NCBI GenBank assembly: GCA_049688015.1
Contig: JBAVJZ010000150.1
Coordinates: 1-5,686 of the forward strand
Direction of reading: 5' to 3'
Length of the DNA stretch: 5,686 nt
Source of the DNA: CSP1-8 sp049688015
GTDB lineage: Bacteria > Desulfobacterota > Deferrimicrobia > Deferrimicrobiales > Deferrimicrobiaceae
The notes under the pieces were generated by a model, which saw only the letters and a list, made by a program, of their open reading frames with translations, did not search any database and had not been told where the DNA came from. Shown here one piece after another: positions 1-5,686 of this stretch (its first letter is position 1; the number at the start of each line of letters is the position of its first letter). Position numbers and translations under genes: made by a program.

Positions 1-1652
1 TCACCTATCGGAAAGAGTGGCTCCGCTTTGACATCATCGCCGGTTTGACCGCAGCGGCGGTGGTCATTCCCCAGGCGATGGCCTATGCCGCCATTGCCGG
101 CCTGCCGCTGGTGGTCGGGCTCTACACCTCCTTCGTGCCGCTGATTGTCTACGCCGTCATGGGCACATCCCGTCCCTTAAGCGTCACGACCACGTCCACG
201 ATCGCTATCCTTTCGGCCGGCATACTTGGTCAGGTGGCCCCTGGCGGCGACGCGGTTGCTCTCGTCGCGGCATCAGCCACCCTGGCGCTCCTGGCGGGCG
301 CAATCCTGCTGCTGGGTGGTCTGCTTCGCCTCGGTGCGGTGGCCAACCTGATCTCCGACCCGGTGCTCACCGGTTTCCGGACAGGAATCGGTCTGGTGAT
401 CGTACTGGACCAGATTCCCAAGCTCCTGGCGGTGCATATCTCCAAGGCAGGATTTTTCAGGGACATCGTATCCATAGCAGAGCATCTGCCGGCGGCATCC
501 CTGCCCACTCTTCTGTTCGGCATGGTGATGCTGGCCCTGATGCTGGGGCTTAAGGCTTTCGTACCACGGGTGCCGGCGCCGCTGGTTACCGTGGCAATCG
601 GCATTGCCGTCTCGGCGATATTCGGGCTCGAGAAGGAAGGCATCCCATTAGTGGGGACGGTCCAGGCGGGGCTGCCGTCCTTCGCTCTCCCGGACCTTTC
701 CCTGGTGGGGCGGCTCTGGCCCGCAGCCATGGGAATCGCGTTGATGAGCTTTGTCGAGACGGCGGCAGCGGGGCGAGCCTTTATCAGACGGGGAGATCCG
801 CCACTCGAAGCAAACCGCGAACTGGTGGCGACAGGGATGGCAAACCTCGTCGGCAGTCTTTTCCACATCATGCCGGCCGGCGGGGGAACATCGCAGACGG
901 CCGTGAATGACGGTGCGGGAGCCCGCAGCCAGGCGGCGGCGCTGGTGACCGCCGCGGTGGTCATGGCAACGCTCCTCTTCCTGGCGCCCCTGTTCGGTCT
1001 GATGCCTTACCCGACCCTGGCCGCCGTCGTTGTGGTCGCCGCCATCGGACTGGTTCGCCCTGCAGAGTTCCTTGCCATCCGGCAGATCCGTTCCATGGAG
1101 TTTCGATGGGCACTCATAACTGTCGCCGGAGTGCTTCTGCTCGGGACCCTGAAGGGAATCCTGGTGGCGGTGCTCGTGTCGCTGGTGGCGCTCGTTATCC
1201 GCGCCGGTCGCCATCCTCTCCTTCCCCTGGGACGCAAGCCCGGCACCAATGTGTTCCGCCCTCGTTCGCCGGAGCATCCGGAAGACGAGACCTTCCCCGG
1301 TCTGCTGATGCTGCGGCCGGTCGGTGGCATATACTTTGCCAACGCCCCGCATCTTGGTCAGGAGATCTGGGCGTTGGTCAACGAGTTCAAGCCCAGGGTG
1401 CTGGTTCTCGACCTGAGTGCGGTTCCCGATCTGGAGTTCACCGCTCTCAGGATGTTGACCGACGGCGAGGAGAAAGGGCGCGAGGCCGGGACCTCGCTCT
1501 GGCTGGTGGGGCTGAATCCCGGAGTGCTCGCGACTGTCCGGAATTCGCCTCTGTGGGCGCGGTTGGGCCGGGAGCGGATGTTCTTTACCCTGGGACAGGC
1601 GGTAGAGAGGTATCAGAAAGAGAGCGGAGGAACCAGATCTGGAACAGAGTAG
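1..1652 (+). CDS. SulP-family anion permease with C-terminal STAS domain (5' partial)
   Basis: Integral inner-membrane transporter of the SulP/SLC26 family, which moves sulfate, bicarbonate or other anions; the substrate cannot be told from sequence. The frame is open from the left edge (first full codon at 3), so the start is upstream; 549 residues are visible. The opening, with an RFDIIAGLTAAAVVIPQAMAY core, is the classic SulP TM1 region, so only a short N-terminus is missing. Many hydrophobic segments follow to about residue 400. The family block EANREL (269-274) is followed by a PAGGGTSQTAVN loop (291-302), the version found in a bacterial subgroup rather than the plant-type SFSRTAVN. 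The STAS domain spans about 431-539, with the strand and helix motif VLDLSAVPDLEFTALRML (468-485); Thr480 lies where STAS domains often carry Ser/Thr. It ends with TAG and has a 287-base gap before the next gene, so co-transcription is doubtful. Family certain, substrate unknown. Confidence 0.95.
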   Translation, partial: TYRKEWLRFDIIAGLTAAAVVIPQAMAYAAIAGLPLVVGLYTSFVPLIVYAVMGTSRPLSVTTTSTIAILSAGILGQVAPGGDAVALVAASATLALLAGAILLLGGLLRLGAVANLISDPVLTGFRTGIGLVIVLDQIPKLLAVHISKAGFFRDIVSIAEHLPAASLPTLLFGMVMLALMLGLKAFVPRVPAPLVTVAIGIAVSAIFGLEKEGIPLVGTVQAGLPSFALPDLSLVGRLWPAAMGIALMSFVETAAAGRAFIRRGDPPLEANRELVATGMANLVGSLFHIMPAGGGTSQTAVNDGAGARSQAAALVTAAVVMATLLFLAPLFGLMPYPTLAAVVVVAAIGLVRPAEFLAIRQIRSMEFRWALITVAGVLLLGTLKGILVAVLVSLVALVIRAGRHPLLPLGRKPGTNVFRPRSPEHPEDETFPGLLMLRPVGGIYFANAPHLGQEIWALVNEFKPRVLVLDLSAVPDLEFTALRMLTDGEEKGREAGTSLWLVGLNPGVLATVRNSPLWARLGRERMFFTLGQAVERYQKESGGTRSGTE

Positions 1653-1669
1653 GACCGGAAAATGTCCCC

Positions 1670-1813
1670 GTGTGGATCGATTACGACAGCAGGTATTACT
1701 CCGTCAACGATACCGATTGGGATAGAACCTTAGGTTCCATTCTCGGCATCCTATTCCAAACCTATGCTGGCGAGATCGAAAACGTCGGTATACCGATCAC
1801 CATCTCGAAGTAG
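1670..1813 (+). other. Possible small ORF or gene remnant, 47 codons, unknown
   Basis: A reading frame from GTG 1670 to TAG 1811-1813 would encode 47 residues beginning VWIDYDSRYYSVNDTDWDRT and ending with a hydrophobic stretch and IPITISK. Its composition (Trp, Tyr, Asp, Ile, Gly) looks like a real folded protein rather than the Arg/Pro/Ala-rich shadow frames elsewhere here. It is about 48% GC, well below the flanking genes. The frame continues open upstream inside the SulP gene in the +2 register, but there it reads as a shadow. No good ribosome binding site precedes GTG 1670; only AGGA at 1651-1654 lies near. It could be a small gene, the surviving 3' end of a lost gene, or chance. I recognise no family. 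Confidence 0.25.
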
Positions 1814-1833
1814 ATGTCTTATCTGATATCTAC
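1810..1833. repeat. Inverted repeat, potential 9-bp hairpin
   Basis: GTAGATGTC (1810-1818) can pair with GATATCTAC (1825-1833), giving nine pairs with one G-T wobble and a 6-base loop TTATCT. It begins at the stop codon of the small 1670-1813 frame. No run of T follows, so it is not a canonical intrinsic terminator; it may be an mRNA hairpin or a protein site. Confidence 0.4.
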
Positions 1834-1842
1834 ATTTGCAGG

Positions 1843-1859
1843 CTCGCAGGTCCTGCGAG
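1843..1859. promoter_or_regulatory. Perfect 8-bp palindrome, candidate operator
   Basis: CTCGCAGG and CCTGCGAG flank a single central T, a perfect dyad of 17 bases about 80 bases upstream of the glucose dehydrogenase start. Its position, compactness and symmetry fit a repressor or activator site for the sugar genes. The tiny spacer makes it a poor RNA hairpin unless the inner pair opens, and there is no T tract after it, which argues against a terminator. No clear -35/-10 pair was found beside it, so the operator reading is inference. Confidence 0.35.
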
Positions 1860-1926
1860 AAAGCCCGTCGTCGATCGCTTGCGTGCAACCGTTTGCTGGT
1901 CATCCGAATCGAAGCGAATTCACACG

Positions 1927-1933
1927 AAGGAGG
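1927..1933 (+). promoter_or_regulatory. Ribosome binding site of glucose dehydrogenase
   Basis: AAGGAGG lies 6 bases before ATG 1940. It fixes the start there rather than at the in-frame upstream ATG 1814, which would add 42 residues with no family resemblance. Confidence 0.85.
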
Positions 1934-1939
1934 GGCCAC

Positions 1940-2989
1940 ATGAAAGCGGTCACGGTGGAACCGAAGAAGGCGGGAACCGCGCGACTGGAGGACGTCCCGG
2001 AGCCCGATGAGCGTGACGGATCCGTGCTGGTGGAAGCCGTTGCGGTCGGGGTCTGCGGTACCGACATCGAGATCGTGGAGGGGCAGTACGGGTGGGCGCC
2101 TCCCGGCAAGACGCGCCTGGTGCTGGGCCACGAATCCCTTGGCCGCGTGGTCGATCCGGGTCCGAGGAGCGGGTTCCGGAAAGGCGATCTCGTGGTCGGC
2201 ATCGTCCGGCGTCCCGACCCTGTCCCCTGTCCCAACTGCGCGGTGGGGGAGTGGGACATGTGCACCAACGGCAGGTATACCGAGCGCGGCATCAAGGAAA
2301 TCGACGGCTTCATGTCCGAGCGATGGAGGATCGAGCCCGAGTATGCGATGAGGGTTGACCCCTCCCTCGGCCTCCTCGGAGTGCTGATCGAGCACACGTC
2401 GGTGGTTGCGAAGGCGTGGGAACAGATCGCTGCGGTCGGCCACCGTGCCTTCTGGAAGCCACGGACCGTTCTGGTGACGGGTGCGGGGCCGATCGGTCTC
2501 CTCGCCGCCCTCATCGGGAAGCAACACGGGGGGGAAATTCATGTTCTCGATCGGGTCGAGTCGGGGGCCAAACCCGACCTGGTGCGTGCCCTCGGGGCGA
2601 CATATCACACCGGCACCGTGGCGGGCGTCGGGTTCGAGCCGGACATCATCGTCGAATGCACCGGCGTCGGGCAGGTCATCGTCGACTCGATGGTGGCCAT
2701 GGGAGCCGGCGGTATCCTGTGTCTCACCGGCGTCGGAAGCGGCGGCTCTACGTCCGGGCCCAAGACGGCAGACGTCGCGGCGGAAATGGTGCTCCGGAAC
2801 AACGTCATCGTCGGAAGCGTTAATGCCAACAAGCGGCACTGGTACAGGGCCGGGGAATCCCTGGCCCGCGCGGACCACTCGTGGCTGGCGCACCTCGTGA
2901 CGCGACGCGAGCGGCCGGAGGACTTTACGCGCGCATTGCATCGCACGCCGGAAGACATCAAAGTCGTCGTCCAGTTTTCCGCAGTATGA
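1940..2989 (+). CDS. Glucose 1-dehydrogenase, zinc-dependent MDR family
   Basis: Cytoplasmic NAD(P)-dependent oxidation of D-glucose to gluconolactone (EC 1.1.1.47 type), 349 residues, the usual length. It has the N-terminal GroES-like catalytic domain, then a Rossmann domain. Expected catalytic zinc ligands are Cys39 (VCGTD), His64-Glu65 (LGHES) and Glu151 (LIEHTSVVAKA). A structural-zinc-like lobe, CPNCAVGEWDMC, has Cys97, Cys100 and Cys108; the fourth Cys of the standard motif is missing (Pro94 at that place). The nucleotide-binding loop is GAGPIG (181-186). Asp204-Arg205 at the end of the next strand leaves NAD versus NADP open, with Asp leaning to NAD. The GSVNANKRHW block (292-301) is diagnostic of the glucose dehydrogenase branch. 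No signal peptide. It is first of three sugar genes on one strand; the mutarotase starts 103 bases downstream. Another aldose such as galactose or xylose may also be a substrate. Confidence 0.9.
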   Translation: MKAVTVEPKKAGTARLEDVPEPDERDGSVLVEAVAVGVCGTDIEIVEGQYGWAPPGKTRLVLGHESLGRVVDPGPRSGFRKGDLVVGIVRRPDPVPCPNCAVGEWDMCTNGRYTERGIKEIDGFMSERWRIEPEYAMRVDPSLGLLGVLIEHTSVVAKAWEQIAAVGHRAFWKPRTVLVTGAGPIGLLAALIGKQHGGEIHVLDRVESGAKPDLVRALGATYHTGTVAGVGFEPDIIVECTGVGQVIVDSMVAMGAGGILCLTGVGSGGSTSGPKTADVAAEMVLRNNVIVGSVNANKRHWYRAGESLARADHSWLAHLVTRRERPEDFTRALHRTPEDIKVVVQFSAV

Positions 2990-3078
2990 CCGTAAGAGGC
3001 GGGCACTTTGCCACCGCTAGCCTGGGGCTCGATGGGCATGGTGGGAACGGACATGATGACAGGACGAGGGTAAAGGAT

Positions 3079-3084
3079 AAGGAG
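3079..3084 (+). promoter_or_regulatory. Ribosome binding site of aldose epimerase
   Basis: AAGGAG sits 8 bases before ATG 3093 but only 2 bases before the in-frame TTG 3087, so ATG 3093 is the start. Confidence 0.8.
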
Positions 3085-3092
3085 CATTGACC

Positions 3093-4043
3093 ATGTTCGA
3101 CGCTGGCGGAAAGGATCACACCGGATACTCAGGCACCCTGAGAGATTCATCCGCTCACTTCATCGTCGCGGGCGACCTCGAAGCGGTCTTCCTGCCCGGC
3201 CACGGGATGATCGGGGCCTCGTTTCGCAACAGGGGCGTGGAGATCCTGCGACGCGTAGAGGACCTGGAAACTATGGCCGTGAAGGGAAGCGCCGCCGGGA
3301 TCCCCCTTCTTCATCCGTGGGCGAACCGCCTCGCGGGTTTTCGCTATCGCGCCGCAGGCCGGGAGGTGGCGCTTGATGCGTCGTCCCCGCTCCTGCACCT
3401 CGACGATTACGGCCTCCCGATACATGGGGTACCGTGGTCGCGTCTCGCCTGGGAGGTTACCGAAGCGAGGAAGGGCGGTCTCGTCACCAGGCTCGAGTGG
3501 ACCCGCAACGAGCACCTGGCCATATTTCCGTTCCGCCATCGGCTCGAGATGGCGGCGACGCTTCGGCAGGAAGGCCTGACCGTGGAGACGACGCTTGTCG
3601 CCGGGCACGATGCACCGGTGCCGGTAAGCTTTGGCTTTCATCCGTTCTTCGGGCTTCCCGGGCTTCCGCGGTCGCAGTGGCGGCTGGGGTTGCCCGCGAT
3701 GCGGAGGCTCGCGCTGGACCGGCGTCAGATCCCGACCGGAAAGGAGGAGCCTTTCCGGGGGATGGATGAAGAGCTCGGGGCGCTCGACTTCGATGATGGA
3801 TTTGTCATGCTGGAAGGAACGGAATCGTTCTCTCTTGAGGGAGCCGGCCGACGAATCACTTTGGAGTTTCTCGAAGGCTACCGTTACGCGCAGGTCTTTG
3901 CACCGAAGGGCAAAGAATATGTTGCCCTTGAGCCGATGACCGCACCAACGAATGCGCTGATGAGCGGCAACGGACTGCAACTCGTGGAGCCGGGCGATCG
4001 TTTCCGGGCGGCGTTCCGGATCCGTGTTGATGCGGTCCCATGA
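3093..4043 (+). CDS. Aldose 1-epimerase (mutarotase) family protein
   Basis: Cytoplasmic enzyme of the GalM/mutarotase superfamily, interconverting alpha and beta anomers of glucose or related aldoses. It has 316 residues, within the family range, in the expected all-beta galactose-mutarotase fold. Visible family landmarks in order: the HPWANRL block (74-80, with substrate-binding Asn78-Arg79), LPIHGVPW with His111, FGFHPFF with catalytic-acid candidate His183, Asp235 in a DFDDGF segment, and VALEPMTAPTNAL with catalytic-base candidate Glu280. All key residues are present, so it should be active. No signal peptide. It lies between a glucose dehydrogenase and a GH15 hydrolase, which points to glucose as the substrate: the hydrolase makes beta-glucose and the dehydrogenase may prefer one anomer. 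A glucose-6-phosphate epimerase role is possible but less favoured by context. Family sure, exact sugar inferred. Confidence 0.88.
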   Translation: MFDAGGKDHTGYSGTLRDSSAHFIVAGDLEAVFLPGHGMIGASFRNRGVEILRRVEDLETMAVKGSAAGIPLLHPWANRLAGFRYRAAGREVALDASSPLLHLDDYGLPIHGVPWSRLAWEVTEARKGGLVTRLEWTRNEHLAIFPFRHRLEMAATLRQEGLTVETTLVAGHDAPVPVSFGFHPFFGLPGLPRSQWRLGLPAMRRLALDRRQIPTGKEEPFRGMDEELGALDFDDGFVMLEGTESFSLEGAGRRITLEFLEGYRYAQVFAPKGKEYVALEPMTAPTNALMSGNGLQLVEPGDRFRAAFRIRVDAVP

Positions 4044-4120
4044 CCCGGCCGAACGGGAAATTCGTAGGACTATTGGCAGCCCCCTGAAGGAGTTCGCCCG
4101 GCAGGACGGAAACCAGTACC

Positions 4121-4128
4121 GGAGGAGG
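4121..4128 (+). promoter_or_regulatory. Ribosome binding site of the GH15 gene
   Basis: GGAGGAGG lies 7 bases before ATG 4136, a strong site that fixes the start and places the conserved ALRIEDYAMIGD N-terminus directly after Met1. Confidence 0.85.
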
Positions 4129-4135
4129 TTTGCAA

Positions 4136-5686
4136 ATGGCACTGCGTATCGAAGACTATGCGATGATTGGCGACACCGAGTCGGGGGCGCTCGTCGGCAA
4201 GAACGGTTCCATTGACTGGTTGTGCGCCCCGCGGTTTGACTCGCCAGCGTTCTTCGCCGCGATCCTCGGCACGGAAGCGAACGGACACTGGCAGATCGCG
4301 CCGGTGGGTGAGGTGCGGCGCGTCCAGCGTCGCTACCGCCAGGGCACGATTGTCCTCGAAACCGACTTCGAGACGGACGACGGCGTGGTGCAGATAGTGG
4401 ATTGCATGCCGCCACATGACGGTCACACCGATCTTGTTCGAGTGGTCGAGGGCGTGCGGGGACGCGTCGCGATGCAGATGCGCCTCGCGCCCCGGTTTGA
4501 TTACGGCCGGCTCATCCCGTCCCTTGTCCGCATCGACCAAGGCGCATTTGCCGTCGCGGGACCGGACGCGATATGCCTGCGCACCCCGGTAGATTTGCGT
4601 GAAGACGGGGCGGCGGCCTCGGCAGTGTTCACTGTCTCCGCCGGCGAACGTGTGCCTTTTCACCTCGCATGGTATCCTTCCCACCTACCCCGCCCGGAGC
4701 CGGTCGATCCGTTCGAGATGGTGGCGCGTACGGAGGCCTGGTGGCGGAAGTGGTCGGGGCGCTGCCAGTACGAGGGGCCGTACCGGGACGACGTGGTCCG
4801 GTCGCTGATCACTCTGAAGTCGCTTACGTATGCGCCGACGGGCGCGATCGTGGCGGCACTCACGACGTCGCTGCCGGAAGATATCGGCGGAGAACGGAAC
4901 TGGGACTACCGCTACTGCTGGCTGCGCGACGGCGCCTTCACCCTCGCACCGCTCGTCCGAACGGGCTACCTGGACGAGGCCCTGGCCTGGCGAGACTGGC
5001 TCTTGCGCGCCATAGCCGGCGATCCTGGACAGGTGCAGCTCATGTATGGCATTGGGGGCGAGCACCGGCTGACTGAGCTCGAGCTGCCCTGGTTGTCAGG
5101 TTACGAGGATTCCAGGCCGGTTCGCATCGGCAACGCCGCCAGCGAACAGTTCCAGCTCGACATCTTCGGCGAAGTCCTCGCGGTCTTGTATAGCGCATGG
5201 CAGGCCGGTCTCCAGGAACGCAATCCCACTCGATCGCCGGGAATCGACCTCTCCGCCGTGATCGACGTCGTAGAGCGTCGCTGGCGCGAGCCGGACGAGG
5301 GGATCTGGGAAGTTCGCGGGGAGCGAAAGCACTTCACCTTTTCCAAGGTCTCCGCATGGGTCGCCCTCGACCGCGCGATCAGGTTGGCAGAGGAGACCGG
5401 CCGTGCGGCGCCGCTTGAGCGTTGGCGCCGGGTTCGCGATGAGATCCACGCCGATGTGTGCGCGCATGGCTTCGACAAGAAACGCAACTCGTTCGTGCAG
5501 TACTACGGGGCAACGGGATTGGATGCCAGCCTTCTGCTCATCCCTATCAGCGGTTTCCTCCCAGCACAGGATCCTCGTGTGCTGGCCACGATCAATGCGA
5601 TCCAACGAGAGATCTGTTCCGGCCCGTTCGTCTGGCGTTACTCTACCGATGAGGGGGTAGATGGTCTGGCCGGGAGTGAGGGGGCG
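4136..5686 (+). CDS. Glycoside hydrolase family 15, glucoamylase/trehalase type (3' partial)
   Basis: Inverting exo-hydrolase that releases beta-D-glucose from alpha-glucans, maltooligosaccharides or trehalose. The frame is open to the right edge: 517 residues are visible and typical proteins of this class have about 600, so roughly 80 are missing. The start gives the hallmark LRIEDYAMIGDTESGALVG and NGSIDWLCAPRFDSPAFFA segments. An N-terminal beta-sandwich (to about 200) precedes the (alpha/alpha)6 barrel. Barrel motifs are ERNWDYRYCWLRDGAFTL (253-270), QLMYGIGGEHRLTELELPWL (301-320) and EPDEGIWEVRGERKHFTFSK (385-404), where Glu392 after Trp matches the general acid. The end of the window, DEGVDGLAGSEGA, is the start of the conserved DGLPG-EGxF block; the second catalytic Glu lies beyond. 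No signal peptide or starch-binding domain, so it is intracellular. The GH15 group with this architecture includes bacterial trehalases as well as glucoamylases, so substrate is open. Confidence 0.92.
   Translation, partial: MALRIEDYAMIGDTESGALVGKNGSIDWLCAPRFDSPAFFAAILGTEANGHWQIAPVGEVRRVQRRYRQGTIVLETDFETDDGVVQIVDCMPPHDGHTDLVRVVEGVRGRVAMQMRLAPRFDYGRLIPSLVRIDQGAFAVAGPDAICLRTPVDLREDGAAASAVFTVSAGERVPFHLAWYPSHLPRPEPVDPFEMVARTEAWWRKWSGRCQYEGPYRDDVVRSLITLKSLTYAPTGAIVAALTTSLPEDIGGERNWDYRYCWLRDGAFTLAPLVRTGYLDEALAWRDWLLRAIAGDPGQVQLMYGIGGEHRLTELELPWLSGYEDSRPVRIGNAASEQFQLDIFGEVLAVLYSAWQAGLQERNPTRSPGIDLSAVIDVVERRWREPDEGIWEVRGERKHFTFSKVSAWVALDRAIRLAEETGRAAPLERWRRVRDEIHADVCAHGFDKKRNSFVQYYGATGLDASLLLIPISGFLPAQDPRVLATINAIQREICSGPFVWRYSTDEGVDGLAGSEGA

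Noticed and set aside
230..964. Minus-strand open frame of 244 codons
   Set aside because: Fully antisense to the membrane part of the SulP gene; low-complexity Ala/Ser/Arg/Thr composition typical of a shadow.
1814..1939. Upstream in-frame ATG 1814 as the dehydrogenase start
   Set aside because: It would add 42 residues unlike any part of the family and run through the inverted repeats; ATG 1940 has AAGGAGG at ideal spacing and begins with the typical MKAVTV strand.
1653..1939. Sigma-70 promoter in the gap
   Set aside because: TTG-type -35 candidates at 1717 and 1879 have no acceptable -10 box at the right distance, so no promoter is called.
2650..2740. Repeated CACCGGCGTCGG in the dehydrogenase
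   Set aside because: Both copies encode TGVG in the Rossmann domain; explained by protein composition and GC-rich codon use, not a DNA repeat element.
1751..2941. Long minus-strand open frame of 396 codons
   Set aside because: Antisense to the glucose dehydrogenase; rich in Arg, His, Pro and Asp, with no motif and no good ribosome binding site seen.
2999..3017. Weak hairpin between the dehydrogenase and the mutarotase
   Set aside because: GCGG/CCGC and GCA/TGC can pair only with a 2-base bulge and a 3-base loop, and no T run follows, so a terminator call is not supported.
3147..4415. Long minus-strand open frame of 422 codons
   Set aside because: It lies opposite the mutarotase and the GH15 start, both with strong family motifs. 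Its translation is Arg/Pro/Ser-rich with no recognisable domain, as expected of a shadow in GC-rich DNA.

Overview
The window is a GC-rich (about 60% or more in the genes) bacterial segment with four protein genes, all on the + strand, two of them cut by the window edges. Genes have ATG starts with strong purine-rich ribosome binding sites, which suggests an ordinary free-living bacterium. The sequence does not allow a named genus; a high-GC Gram-negative lineage is only a guess. No RNA gene, mobile element, CRISPR array or phage-like gene was seen.

Layout: (1) positions 1-1652 hold most of a SulP-family anion permease with a C-terminal STAS domain, missing its first residues. (2) Positions 1653-1939 form a 287-base gap of lower GC. 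It contains a protein-like short reading frame (1670-1813, about 48% GC) of unknown status, followed by two neighbouring inverted repeats (1810-1833 and 1843-1859). (3) Positions 1940-2989 encode a zinc-type glucose 1-dehydrogenase. (4) Positions 3093-4043 encode an aldose 1-epimerase (mutarotase) family protein. (5) Positions 4136-5686 encode a glycoside hydrolase family 15 enzyme (glucoamylase or trehalase type) that runs off the right edge, probably lacking its last 80 or so residues.

Genes 3-5 form a coherent sugar module. GH15 enzymes release beta-D-glucose from alpha-glucosides or trehalose by inversion. The mutarotase interconverts the glucose anomers, and the dehydrogenase oxidises glucose to gluconolactone. 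They share orientation, have gaps of about 100 bases or less, and show no terminator between them, so they probably form one transcription unit for cytoplasmic use of glucan or trehalose through unphosphorylated glucose. The SulP gene is separated by the repeat-bearing gap and is probably a different unit. Nothing here is clearly a new biological system; the least explained part is the gap between the SulP gene and the dehydrogenase.
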